Shown one piece after another: positions 33,638-44,537 of a DNA stretch of 64,000 nucleotides. Position 1 is the first letter of the stretch, and each line of letters starts with the position of its first letter. Both the position numbers and the translations under genes were made by a program. The notes beneath the pieces are model-generated. The model ran no database searches and was not told the DNA's origin. It saw only the letters and a program-made list of their open reading frames with translations. Origin of the DNA: Phytophthora quininea (Eukaryota; Oomycota; Peronosporomycetes; Peronosporales; Peronosporaceae). The DNA is taken from NCBI GenBank assembly GCA_011947345.1, contig JAAVTG010000347.1, forward strand, positions 62,001-126,000, given 5' to 3'.

Positions 33638-34732
33638 TCTTCACCGACTGGAATGTGATCAGTATCCCGAAGGAAGACCAAAGGTCGGAATGCCAACGGA
33701 CAAAAGCTGTGGACGGTTGCTTGAAACGATCAAAGGATACAGCAAGTGATGACAGCAATGGGGAAACCAGCGCATGTTCCGGCAGATGCCATGCGAAGAG
33801 GATTGTCTTCAACAGCAGACATTTCCGTATCGCTGACCGCTGAGAGACATTAAACCCCGTGCTAAAATTCAAGAGTAGCTGCTGGCAAAGACAGAATTGC
33901 GACCAAGACCTTCTCATGCACTTCGGTCAAAATACAGCGCTGGCAACTGCGTTGCCAGCAATGCATTGGCATGCTGTGACTTGCGTTCTCATGCAATCGA
34001 CCATCGTCTACTCCACCATCCACTGTGCTGCTTCACAGCGCGGCTGGTGCCTCCAAGCGGATGTGGTCTTGCTGGATGAGTCCGTTGTGACTGAAAGAGC
34101 ACATGTGCATACAGCGCTGTCTGTGTGAGACCTCCCGGTCGCAGTAACGACGCTCGCCTCGGAGGAGAGCTCGAAGCAGTGCATGCAGAGTTTGCATGTG
34201 CTCGTGGTCAGCCATTTTGGCAACATGTCGAGGGTGGCAGACAAGGCCGTTTCTGACGTGGCCATTTCGAAAGTGCACTTCCCCTTCAACGGCAGGCCAA
34301 CAGGTGGCTCAGGATCCTGGGCACGTTGTTCCGCGAGTCGAAAGGCATGGCCCGCTCCTCGTCCTCGTCCAGCATTTGCGAGGGTGTTAGGAAGTTGGTC
34401 ATGCCAATGGCTTGCGAAAACGCCACCAACACCGACGCCAGAACCCAGGCACGTTGCTAGATCATGGCCGCCGAGTCGTGTCGGCAGCAGCACGAAAGAA
34501 GTTAACTCGTTAGCCCACAGAATGGCAGCAACCTTGTCAGCCTACCAGATCGAAATGGGTATAACAAAGAATGTTGCTGCGCTGCTAGTCGGCAGGATCT
34601 CTCTCAGTTTTCTTTTACCGTGGACACTCCACGCCAGACTATCTGCCAGGACTCGAAAGCGGCGACTCTGACACCCCAGACGCCGCATCACGCTATTGTA
34701 TCACGGATATAAAAGACCAGTATCCCAGCGTC
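33638..34732. other. Gene-poor interval upstream of the Fanzor remnant
   Basis: About 1.1 kb with no intact gene. A possible FYVE-domain remnant lies on the minus strand at 34033-34300. The last 200 bases may belong to the Fanzor element 5' end. Confidence 0.45.
34033..34300 (-). pseudogene. Possible FYVE zinc-finger fragment
   Basis: One frame reads PKWLTTSTCKLCMHCFELSS and an overlapping frame continues with RGERRYCDREVSHRQRCMH. Together they resemble the Cys pairs and the RRxxC core of a FYVE finger. A frame change is needed between the two halves and no start or surrounding domain is present. FYVE proteins are numerous in oomycetes, so a decayed fragment is plausible but weakly supported. 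Confidence 0.3.
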
Positions 34733-37428
34733 ATGTACAAGTTGACTCAGATTCTTTGCGTGCCCGAACTTCTCCCTCAAATCAAACGCTTGAGTGTCGT
34801 GATGAGGCAGACCCAGCTGGAGGGCTGGCATCTCGCAAACCTCCACGTTCTTCACTGCTGTGAAAGGGGCGACGCGGTTCTTGAGATCGAGCAGATGACG
34901 TTCTACCACTACTGCAGTGCCTTGAAGGCTAATCTCCCACCCATTTGATGTGAAGTACCCAACATTACACGTCACGTGCTGTCGTAATTGGCCCGGCAGG
35001 TCACGAGTACCGACATACAACACTGAGAACATAATTGACGGGTCGCGGATGACGAACGAGATGGCTCGCCTCATATCGGTCAATGCATTCAATATGATTG
35101 CTCTCAACTTTCGTCGCCGTCTTCATCAATACGTGCTGTTCCAGTACGCTCCAGAAGTCAAGTTGCAGCGCACGCATCGCCAAACCAAGAAGCTTGTGGA
35201 TAGCTGTTACCGGGTTAGGACGGCGCCAGAGCTCGACGACGAGGGTAACCCGAATGGCAACGTGGTCAAGATGTGGACCGAATGGAAATCAACTGTAGAT
35301 TCCCTCGAGCTTGAGCTGCGCCAATCAATCGGTACCGTTCCATGGCGATGGCAGATTCGTAAACACAGTGCGCAATTTGTGCGCAAGTCGCAGGATACGC
35401 TCGTTTTCATGGAGAAATTCGTTGATAGTCACCCAAAGCCGAAAGGCGCCAAGTTGTACTCAATATTACCAGTACCTCAAACTTACCAGACGATCTACAT
35501 CATGTTGAATGCGACCATTCTTTACGGCTTGTTCGCTCGGGTCTTTGATGAGCCAAAAATACAAGTGGTTTTGGGAAGCGAGCTGAACATGGCTCGTGCA
35601 AGGGAAAAGAGAGTTGGTCATCTCCCGTTTTCTGAAAGAGCGTTCCAGGAGAACAAGTATCTCGTAATGCGAGCTGTGTTCGGCGTTGCTCAGCTTGAGA
35701 CAGAGAAGCGATACTTTGTGTAGGAAGTAAACACGAACAGCTATGCAGTCTCAGTGACAACGAAGCGCTCGGTGACGATGCTGTCGGTAGTGGTGGTTCC
35801 GAGGAAGGCTAAAAAAGGGGATGAATGATGGCGCTGCTGATCCCAGGTAGCCGACACCATCAATACTCGAGTAGCTGACGCCAAGAGACGAGTTCGGCAA
35901 GGAGTTATTCAAGCTCGGATCCGACTACACCCCAAAGTACTCAATGCCGTCGACCCAGGAATGCGGAATTTGGTCACGGCGGTGACGGTTGGATGGCTGT
36001 GCAATCGCAAACATCGATAGCATGACAGGAGGACACTTCGGCGGCGACGCAGACGGTGACGCAATAACTTCCACGAAAGATCCACCCAAATATCCACTCG
36101 CGAATACCGACACATGGCCCGCACTGAACGCCATTTAACCTACTGCGAAAACCTGAAAAAGCGCGAGCCCTGGTATGCGGGCATCCTGCGCCCCATGCCC
36201 TCATTTAAGACGACCAGCTACAAGACTTACTTCTCCAGCTTGCAGTTCGTATGGGCTTAATTACGTTTCTAGCTCGCGTTCTTCGCGAAGAATGCGTTTC
36301 TCAAGTAGATATTCACGCGAGACTGCGCGAAGATGAAGCCGTGGACGCGTTGGCTGCTCGACTCGTGCCAAAACCAAGCAAGCAAGTCTGCGTCGCCTGT
36401 GGTATAGTGATTTGCGTGGGAAGTGGGAACAAGTCGTCAGCCATCGCGCTGCGCTGCATATTTCACTGCACATTTGTATGGAATGTAGCAAGGATAGGAT
36501 TTACATAAGCCCGAATGGGAACTACGTATACAGAACAGAATTCCCCTCAAGCACACAAGGGCCAGGTGCGGAATCGGAATCGTCTTCGGTACGTTGCGTC
36601 TGATTCCGCCCGTTTGAGCGGGTTATATCTGTCGATCAACACGTTTATCCGTGAGAACAGTGCTCCACCAAGCCAAGCGTTTTGTGGCAAGGTTGAGTGT
36701 GTATAGCGTGGCGGCTGAATTGCCAGCGCTTGTATTTGAGGTCCCCCGCTACTCTAAAGTTCACCGCAGGCTGAGACCTCAGTAGACTCGCAGTCGGCCT
36801 TAACGACGTTAGACCCTTCTGCTGTTGGGCCAGCGAGGTTTGGCACGCTAGATAGCTCGTGCTAGCGGCGTCAGTTTACTTGGGAAGTTTGCGTGGATAG
36901 ATCACAAGACCAGTCAGTCCCGGTGCTAGGGCTGAACGTGGGTCCTCAGATTTGAGCCTTAACTCTCGTTAACCTTCCTGATTGACTTATTGTTGTGGGT
37001 GGAGTTTATTCGTACTGCCAACGAGTTTTCACGTGGAGTTCTATACCACACGCCTATGGCGACTGGGGTCGGCGAGATGGCATTAAGGAGCATCCCACGG
37101 GCCCGGTCAAAGCATTTGTCAAGACGCTCGAGAAACAGGCGACCGTGCTGCCAATGGACGAATACCGTACCAGCATCACGTGCTCTTGCTGCCACCAGTG
37201 CCTCAAGCAAGCCAGACTGTTCACGAAAGTCAAGCGGGGGAGGACGAAGAAGACTTTCGGGCGAAAGCAAACTCGTTATAGAAGGAGGCGAAGGAGATCG
37301 TGATCGAGTGCACTAGGAACGTCTTGCGCTGTGTAAATAGCCGGTGCTTCGTCAACTACTGGGATCGAGACGTTAATGCCGCGAGGAACATGGTGGAACT
37401 TCTACGCAGTGGGCTGAAGGGCAAGTAA
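34733..37428 (+). pseudogene. Fanzor (TnpB-related RNA-guided nuclease) remnant
   Basis: Decayed but recognisable in order. N-terminal helical part: ANLHVLHCCERGDAVLEIEQ, then an open frame at 34950-35723 with NAFNMIALNFRRRLHQYVL. RuvC-I: NAVDPGMRNLVTAV at about 35940-35980. Bridging part: STREYRHMARTERHL and GILRPMPSFKTTSYKTYF. Second RuvC part: KQVCVA, interrupted by an insertion (36398-37050), then YGDWGRRDGIKEHPTGPVKAF. Zinc ribbon and RuvC-III: TSITCSCCHQCLK, CTRNVLRCVNSRC, WDRDVNAARNMVELL and a stop at 37428. In-frame TAG, TGA and TAA codons interrupt the RuvC-I to bridging segment and frame shifts occur elsewhere, so it cannot encode an active nuclease. Fanzors are eukaryotic RNA-guided DNA endonucleases spread by transposons. 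Confidence 0.85.
36398..37050. mobile_element. 653-bp insertion with TG...CA ends (solo LTR or non-autonomous element)
   Basis: Starts TGTGGTATAG and ends CTATACCACA, a perfect 10-bp terminal inverted repeat, and is flanked by the 4-bp direct repeat cgcc (36394-36397 and 37051-37054). Removing the insertion and one copy of cgcc restores the Fanzor text QVCVA-YGDWGRRDG. It encodes no obvious protein. TG...CA ends and a 4-bp duplication suit a solo LTR. Ginger-type DNA elements, whose ends also begin TGT and which make 4-bp duplications, are the alternative. Confidence 0.8.
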
Positions 37429-38343
37429 GGTGCAAGGCGGCTCTGAGCATTCAGGCGCGAAAAATGACACATGAAAGACTGAAACAGTGGTGATCGGAAA
37501 GCCTTGCAGCGTACGCGGTGCAGGATTTGCGTCGCCAGCCACACCAGGATACATTAAGCTGGTTGCTGCGGCGTTGGGTTGGTTATTTGGTTGTGTGCGT
37601 CCAAGAGAAGCCCCCCACACACACACACCACTCAATGCCCTCCCGAGCGTGTTGACGTCGAAGGAGACGAAATCAAAGCTGGTTACTCTATCGTATTGGA
37701 GACATCTGAACGGGGACGATGGCGAAAGTCCATCTTCAAAGGCAATCCAGCTTGCCATTCCGAGCCGGTAGTGTGCTTTGAGAGGACGAAGTCATCCTGG
37801 CTGCAAGAGTTCCTCGTCTAAAGTGCTGTTCCAAGAGCTCATCAGCCGCGATGGGTTCGCCGAAGTGTACAAGGGGACCTTCAACAACCAACTGATCAGC
37901 GTTAAACGGCTCAGTCTCGAGCGACAACAGGACCCTGCGAGTGTCGAGGATTTCTGCGCCGAAGTCAAGATGATGGCGGAAATGGACCACCCTCGCATCG
38001 TCCAGTTCATTGGCGTGGCGTGGCAATCTCGCTCCGATCTGTGCGCAGTCTCCGAGTATTTGGATGGCGGCGACTTGAGGACTCTCCTGGACCAGTTGGC
38101 AGAATCGAGACATCCCGAAGGCTTCGACTACGACAAGGTGAAGATCGCGCTTCACGTGGCCCACGCTTTGACCTACTTGCACTCGCTGACGCCGCCGGTG
38201 ATGCATCGGAATTTGAGGTCGGCGAACATTGTGCTGAGCCAGGGATCGGGAAAAACATTGGCACTGCAAAAATTGTTCTTCACAATATTGATTGTGGCGA
38301 CCTCGACCAATATTGTCAGAATCGCGAGGGCAACTAGCAACTT

Positions 38344-38928
38344 CTACTCGTAGCTGTCGTGCTCTTCCGTCTCTGTTTCGCTATCTTCACAAGCTTCCCG
38401 CACTGCTTTCGAAATGATTTCGTTCGTAACAAGATCCCAGTAAATCCTCAAGTAGAGGATTGACTCGAGCGTCTCCGCACTCATTCGCTTCCGTATATAT
38501 CCAAGCATGTACTTCACTGCAGAGAACAGTCGTTCCACCTCGACGGAGGTAGCTGGAAGCCAAGCCAAATCGATGTATTTCGAGCGGCCTTCCTCTCTGG
38601 ACTTGGATCTCTCTTCAATAGCTACTTTGACTTCCCCAGGTGATCTGCGGCGTCTGATGGTAGGCGCGACTGCTGCCTCGTTTCGCCGTAACACCACTCG
38701 GACTTGCAGGCCTTGGTGAACGAACACTAGAGGCTTTGGTGCGCTTCTTCTTTGAAGTGCCTGGGCGGGTCGATTCAGATTTTCTGTGCTTGTGCTTGAT
38801 GCTGGGCTCTGTGGAGACACAAGCGATACCAGAATTAATCCGATTCCTCTCCTGTGGAGAGCAAAAGCCGATGGATAGTGCTGGTTTCTTCTGGAGGCTT
38901 GGGGAGCAAACGCCGAGCTGATCGACAT
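38344..38928 (-). pseudogene. hAT transposase fragment with C-terminal dimerisation domain
   Basis: The frame ends WLPATSVEVERLFSAVKYML, GYIRKRMSAETLESILYLR and IYWDLV, the diagnostic C-terminal block of hAT transposases (LPATS.EVERLFS), followed by an acidic tail. Upstream, partly in another frame to about 39034, lies low-complexity Ser- and Lys-rich sequence (KHKHRKSESTRPGTSKKKR). The RNase H-like catalytic core is not seen between them, so the copy is internally deleted. Homologous sequence may continue to about 39500, but I cannot align it. Confidence 0.75.
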
Positions 38929-39546
38929 CGTTGGTAGAACAGGCTTGGGCGGAGTGACTCGAGACGAGACTGCCTACGATAGTAGCGTGGTTAGCGGAGG
39001 GGTTCGATGCGGGGCTGTCGTGGAGGTTGAACAACGGCAGTGTGCGTTCAAAAGTGTGAGCTGGAGCGCGCCGTGGTCTAGCAAAAACCTCGCTCGTGCT
39101 CTCCCACTTCCTCGTACCTCGAGACCGCAGACGTGGTTATTAATGCTTCTGCCAACTCGTCGAACAAGACCGCATAGCACTTCAACGAGAAGATACACAA
39201 TTAGATCGATGCATTGCAATTGTTTTCCCAGGAAATTGACATTGTTCCAATATTGATTGTGTCGAGCGTCTCGACAACAATCCATATACAATGACTTGTG
39301 TCGAGCTCCCGTAACCTGAAGTGGTAACGGTGAAGTAAAGGAATGTGATTGGATAAAATGTCTGCCTTTGGCCGTCTCCTTCAGAATTCGACACGCCAGA
39401 CACGCTGCACTTGAAGGAGTTGCCGTCGACCGCCGGCGGGTGTGCGCCGCCAAGATCGCTGTCAGCACTAATATCGCGCCCCAAGAAGCCCAAAGGGTGA
39501 CCAAGAATCTCCCGGCCGCGGATGGCGCGAAGATGACGGCGAGAAG

Positions 39547-41698
39547 TCACCACCACCCGGCAGGGTGGCCAGCAGGCTGTCGTTTTGTGTCGGTACATGA
39601 GGTGTGCTGAGCTAGCATGGTAAACACGATAGCAGTGGACGTATTGACGATTATGTTGAGATATATGCTAACTTCGTGCTGCTGCTTTTTTCGTTTTCTA
39701 TTGCGAAAGGGAACTGAGCGTGCCTCTGGGTTAGTGTCATGAATGGCTTCTCGAATCCGGCGCAAGGTCGTGACAGCTCTCTCAGAGCGCTGTTTGTGCG
39801 GGTGCTTTGGGGGCTTCAACAGCACTTTTGCCATTCCCTGATAATAAAGGCTGTCGACCTGCTCCTGATTTGTAGGCCGATGCATCTCGATGTCGTCTGA
39901 AGCTTCGATGCCGACAGAGATATGGCGCACAAGAACGGACCACTCGGAAAACATCTTGCGGTTAGACGCAGAGAAATCACAGGTGTGCAATGTTCGAAAT
40001 GGAGGATATCCCGCTGCTTGGTTGCCTAGCCACCACAGACGCCACACACCCAGCGCGTCAAGTTGCGGAAATTTGAACTGCTCTGGCATCTTATGGAACC
40101 GACCGTCGGATGGCCAGTAATGGACACTACTTTGACGGCTTTGAGGGAGTTAGACTCCATTGCCGAGTTCTGCCTTTGCCACAGCCCTGCCTCCTGGAGC
40201 AGCGACCGGATTGTAGTGCCAAGAGCATCTCGCGTGATGCTACCATGCCCAATGCATCTCTCCTCTAAAAGCTTGTCGAATCCATCCAACAGCACGTCAG
40301 GTAGACGCTGTAGAGCTGTGCGTGTCTGCGAGTGCTGCTGTAGCAGCTCGATATGTGGTGGAATCCCGTGGGTCGTATCCACGAGTTTGGTGTCATACTA
40401 AGAAGGCTTTGCAGCTTCTCGATGACCCCTTCACCTCGGAATACATACGAAGAGAGCAGTGGATGGCTTTGAGATACATGGCGGCGAACGTGTCCCGCGT
40501 GTTGCACAATTGATGCCAAACAGAGATGCAATATGGGGGCAAGGTGGGCATCGGTTTTCATGCTCGGGAACATCTTCGCAATGCTGTCTAGCACGAATTC
40601 GTCTGAGGGTCCTTGAAGTGTGGTGGTAGCGACGCGAACCGTGAGCTGTTCTGAGGCATGGCGGCGACGACGCGCCCCAGATACTGATCGCCGGCTGCTT
40701 CATAGCGAAAATAGCGATCTTGGACGCCGCCTAAGGACCAGCCGCAACGCAAGCACACGCTGACGATCGACGGACTGACCGTGCTGCCACTGCTGGCATA
40801 GGTAGCCACTCCCTTCCTGATGGAATGCGTCCCGTAAACCTTTTGCCCAGTGATTTCTTCCAACATTTTGCCAAGCACCTTGCAAAAGCGAGACTTTTGG
40901 TTCGAGCCAGGGAAAAGTTTGCCTGTCGTGAGAGTTGAGTTTGATGCTAGATAAATCCCGAGCGCGAGTACCCAACAGCATGACGGCTGAGTGGGGTTGG
41001 CGTAAATATGACGAGGATCCTTGGGGCCACTTCCCTCTTGGTTTGTTTTTGTTTTGTGCAGCACACATCCAACACTGTCATCCGCGCTGTGTAAATGCGA
41101 GAGGTGCAGCGTTTCCACCGACTTGGAACGACACATTAGGTTCCATTGCGACAGCAAGAAGAGGTGAGCAAATCCATTGTCATCAAGTGACAAAGTGCGC
41201 CCCGCCAATTGCGTGTACAGGGAAAATGTCAGCGGTTCTTTTCCAGACTTGCGTTCACATCCAGCTTGATCATTGTCTGCTTCTACTCGTTTAAGCCCTC
41301 TGAAAAATGTTTTGAGGTCGTCCAGATATTCTGGGGCAGATCCAACCGCTTCCGCCGGTAAACGTCCTTCAAAGCACTTCGATACCCACTCAGTGTGGAT
41401 ACCTTGATGGCGCCACCGTTCATCTTATGTAGTAGAAATGCTTCAAAATGGGTAGGCGTAAATACAGACACGTTAATACTACCATCATCTTCAAAAAAGA
41501 AGCTGGCAATTCTTGAGTTTCTCGAATCCATTTGCTAATGCCGTTGATATAGCTGCGGTAGGCCTTCTTGGTACTGAAAGCGGTGCAAGCTCCTCGAACT
41601 TGGTCAGCATTGAGGTGACCAGGCACCGGCGTCGCCAGCGAAGCATCAGTTCTTGTAGGTCGCCCTGGAGAAGTGGAGGAGTCGTCGCGGTTGGCCAT
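39547..41698 (-). pseudogene. Crypton tyrosine recombinase and accessory domain, frame-broken
   Basis: Start MANRDDSSTSPGRPTR at 41698. The core-binding domain has AFSTKKAYRSYINGISKWIR and TLSGYRSALKDVYRRKRL. The catalytic domain has HLFLLSQWNLMCRS, HLHSADDSVG, TGKLFPGS and the HxxR motif THSIRKGVATYASS, then VQDRYFRYEAAGDQYLGR with the expected tyrosine position. The C-terminal oomycete-type extension contains KFPQLDALGVWRLWWLGN and AGYPPFR. At least five one-base losses are needed to read it through, all of the kind seen in host genes of this window. The element may therefore be more intact than it looks. Cryptons move by tyrosine recombinase and have no terminal inverted repeats. Confidence 0.8.
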
Positions 41699-42645
41699 AC
41701 GGACGGAGGGGAGGGAGGGGGTCTTGGACTGAGACAACATTGTTTTTACAGTAATTTAAGCCAATCAAAGTCAAAATATTATTGTAACGAGCTTGGCTTA
41801 CGTTTTCTTGTTAAATCTTGTTGACGGGGTTGCAGTTTGATTGGCTTACTAGCTGCCACTGACAAAATTTATTTTGTGAAATCATAGTGGATTTTGGTTA
41901 CGCAGGCATGTATTTACTTATAGTGGTGTTACCAGAGTTGGAGAATGGATATTGTCCGATGCCTGGTGCTGAGCTCGGATTGGGACGCTAAACTGACGGA
42001 CTTTGGTGTGTCTGGGAGGCAATTGGACTGTACGATGAATGCTGGTGTGGGCTCGGCGTTTTGGACGGCTCCGGAGGTGGTGTCTGGTCACCGCTACAGT
42101 GACAAGGCTGACGTGTATTCGTTTGGCGTTGTGCTGTCGGAGTTAGATGTTCATCTCCTGCCGTACTCGCTCGCCCAGGCCCGAGACAGCTCGTTGAGCA
42201 AAATGTCGGACACGATTATGCTGCAGCAGGTCGCCGCGGGCAAGCTACAAGTCGATTTCTCGTCGGGCGGGTCTGGATCGGTGAGAGAGCTCGGACTGGC
42301 ATGCGTCTTGGTGGACCCGACCCAACGACCGACGTCGGCGGAATTGTTGTACAAACTCCACACCGTCCTCAACTGAGGGGTGAGATGAAGTTAATTCTAC
42401 CTTACCTGAAAGACCTACAGATGTCTGGGGTTCAAACCAGTTGCTGCAGGTTGTGGTGTTTGGACGGTGAAATCTCATGTTGGCGCAGATGGCATGCGAA
42501 AGTAGTGGCGGCAGCTCAATCCACAATGAAATACGCCACTGCATTGACAATCGAGACAGCAGTCCAGAATTCCAATCGAGTTGTGAACAGCTTCAAGACT
42601 ATCGTCGATAGGACTGCGACCCGTTTCAAGACGGCCAGGACATTG

Positions 42646-44418
42646 ATGATTCTCGGTCGACATGCAGCGTTGGCAACTACGATACTCGCAGCAAGTTGGC
42701 TGGATGTGATCTCCTTACACATGCGGTCTCTCGTCATGTACTCCTCTAGCGACTGCGCAGGTACCCCCATCCGAGTCGACCTGAATGTGGATGAGCAGTG
42801 CATTACCGGCCAAGGTCAATGCACCATGGTGGAAGTTGGCGGGGTTGTAGGGTATTATCTCTCGACGTGTATCGGTCAAGACCCACACGCCTACATGGCG
42901 AACATTTTCGCAGGCTTTGCGTACGTGGCGGCGGACATTTTTAAAGAGAGTAGGTGCCAGAATTTGGAGTTCATCGAGGGCTTCCTCGCCACAGGGACCT
43001 GTTCGGTTGGTGACAACTCGTCCGTCATTGCTAGACAGGACGAGAGCGGCGGGGTGACCATCAAGACGTTTGACGGCACGAGTTGCGGCGGCGACGACGT
43101 CATTTGGATCAACGCAACGAGTGCGGACGTGGCCAACCACACCTGTCTGGACGAGAGCTATGTCGTGTACTCGAGCGCGATTGCTGCGTCCAATTCAGGC
43201 GGCTCGAGTAGTGGCGGTTCTAAAGAAACAGTACTGTCAGAGGGAACCAGCAATTCCAGTAGCCTCAGTATCGGAGCCATCGTCGGTATTACGATCGGAA
43301 GTCTCGTGCTGGTGTTGGTCGCTGCAACGGTGATTGTCTGGTGGTGTCTGTCCAAGAGGAAGAGACCGACTCTGGTTCAATGTCCTTCCGAGCACGTTCG
43401 CCATTCTGTCGACCATGACAAGGACGAAATTACGGCTGGCTACTCAATGGTATCAGAGACCGACCGAGAAACAATGGCACACGTTCATATCCCAGCAATG
43501 CCGCTGCGTGCCACTAGCATGTTGTTAGAAGACGAACTTATCGTTGCTGTGAGGATTCCGAGACGCAAAGTGTTGTTCCAAGAGCTCATCAGCCGCGATG
43601 GGTTCGCCGAAGTGTACAAGGGGACCTTCAACAACCAACTGATCAGCGTTAAACGGCTCAGTCTCGAGCGACAACAGGACCCTGCGAGTGTCGAGGATTT
43701 CTGCGCCGAAGTCAAGATGATGGCGGAAATGGACCACCCTCGCATCGTCCAGTTCATTGGCGTGGCGTGGCAATCTCGCTCCGATCTGTGCGCAGTCTCC
43801 GAGTATTTGGATGGCGGCGACTTGAGGACTCTCCTGGACCAGTTGGCAGAATCGAGACATCCCGAAGGCTTCGACTACGACAAGGTGAAGATCGCGCTTC
43901 ACGTGGCCCACGCTTTGACCTACTTGCACTCGCTGACGCCGCCGGTGATGCATCGGAATTTGAGGTCGGCGAACATTGTGCTGAGCTCGGATTGGGACGC
44001 TAAACTGACGGACTTTGGTGTGTCTGGGAGGCAATTGGACTGTACGATGAATGCTGGTGTGGGCTCGGCGTTTTGGACGGCTCCGGAGGTGGTGTCTGGT
44101 CACCGCTACAGTGACAAGGCTGACGTGTATTCGTTTGGCGTTGTGCTGTCGGAGTTAGATGTTCATCTCCTGCCGTACTCGCTCGCCCAGGCCCGAGACA
44201 GCTCGTTGAGCAAAATGTCGGACACGATTATGCTGCAGCAGGTCGCCGCGGGCAAGCTACAAGTCGATTTCTCGTCGGGCGGGTCTGGATCGGTGAGAGA
44301 GCTCGGACTGGCATGCGTCTTGGTGGACCCGACCCAACGACCGACGTCGGCGGAATTGTTGTACAAACTCCACACCGTCCTCAACCGAGAGATGAAAACT
44401 AGGACTGTAGCAATGTGA
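42646..44418 (+). CDS. Receptor-like TKL kinase, predicted catalytically impaired
   Basis: About 590 residues from the ATG at 42646, which opens a signal-peptide-like start (MILGRHAALATTILAASWL). A Cys-containing ectodomain with NATSADVANHTC glycosylation sites and a Ser/Gly-rich stalk follows. The membrane span is IGAIVGITIGSLVLVLVAAT, then a juxtamembrane segment and a TKL kinase domain. The beta-3 lysine (ISVKRLS), DFG (LTDFGVSG) and APE (FWTAPEVV) are present. The glycine loop (SRDGFAEVYKG) keeps few glycines. The catalytic loop reads HRNLRSAN, with Asn for the catalytic Asp. The frame is open further upstream to 42301, overlapping copy 1, so the start is a choice based on the signal peptide. 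Confidence 0.87.
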   Translation: MILGRHAALATTILAASWLDVISLHMRSLVMYSSSDCAGTPIRVDLNVDEQCITGQGQCTMVEVGGVVGYYLSTCIGQDPHAYMANIFAGFAYVAADIFKESRCQNLEFIEGFLATGTCSVGDNSSVIARQDESGGVTIKTFDGTSCGGDDVIWINATSADVANHTCLDESYVVYSSAIAASNSGGSSSGGSKETVLSEGTSNSSSLSIGAIVGITIGSLVLVLVAATVIVWWCLSKRKRPTLVQCPSEHVRHSVDHDKDEITAGYSMVSETDRETMAHVHIPAMPLRATSMLLEDELIVAVRIPRRKVLFQELISRDGFAEVYKGTFNNQLISVKRLSLERQQDPASVEDFCAEVKMMAEMDHPRIVQFIGVAWQSRSDLCAVSEYLDGGDLRTLLDQLAESRHPEGFDYDKVKIALHVAHALTYLHSLTPPVMHRNLRSANIVLSSDWDAKLTDFGVSGRQLDCTMNAGVGSAFWTAPEVVSGHRYSDKADVYSFGVVLSELDVHLLPYSLAQARDSSLSKMSDTIMLQQVAAGKLQVDFSSGGSGSVRELGLACVLVDPTQRPTSAELLYKLHTVLNREMKTRTVAM

Positions 44419-44537
44419 GATTCCATTCATCAATGTCAATATATGTTCATTAGGCTTCGAGCCATTTTCAAACGCTCACTTGGAATGCAACACGCAACAA
44501 ACACACCAGTCTTAAGACCTTGTAGCCTGGAAGATCT

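Larger units (their letters stand above)
38240..41965 (-). mobile_element. hAT-type DNA transposon, 3,726 bp, inserted in kinase copy 1
   Basis: Ends are CAGGGATCGG at 38240 and the near-complement CCGATGCCTG at 41956-41965 (9 of 10 match). The direct repeat gtgctgagc is present at 38231-38239 and 41966-41974. hAT elements make 8-bp duplications; one of the nine shared bases may be chance. The uninterrupted paralogue at 43971-43989 reads straight through this point, which proves the insertion. Near the left end is the C-terminal hAT dimerisation region on the minus strand. The middle holds a Crypton, so most of the original hAT transposase is missing or displaced. Confidence 0.85.
37487..42376 (+). 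pseudogene. Receptor-like kinase gene copy 1, truncated and split by a hAT element
   Basis: This is a paralogue of the gene at 42646-44418. It starts abruptly near the transmembrane helix (KLVAAALGWLFGCVRPREA), 60 bases after the Fanzor remnant, so the extracellular part is missing. A diverged juxtamembrane segment (DEIKAGYSIVLETSE, DEVILAARVPRLK) follows, with one-base losses near 37780 and 37823. The kinase domain runs to 38239 (HRNLRSANIVLS), is interrupted by 38240-41965, and resumes with SSDWDAKLTDFGVSG to the stop at 42376. From KVLFQELISRDG on, the predicted residues are the same as in copy 2 on both sides of the insertion. Not functional as a receptor. Confidence 0.85.

Noticed and set aside
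37614..37632. Short (CA)n tract
   Set aside because: A simple microsatellite in the juxtamembrane region of the broken kinase copy, without further significance.
38231..38239. Reading the 9-bp flanking repeat as a MULE-type target duplication
   Set aside because: The terminal CAGGG sequence and the LPATS.EVERLFS domain are hAT features; one of the nine shared bases is probably coincidence on an 8-bp duplication.
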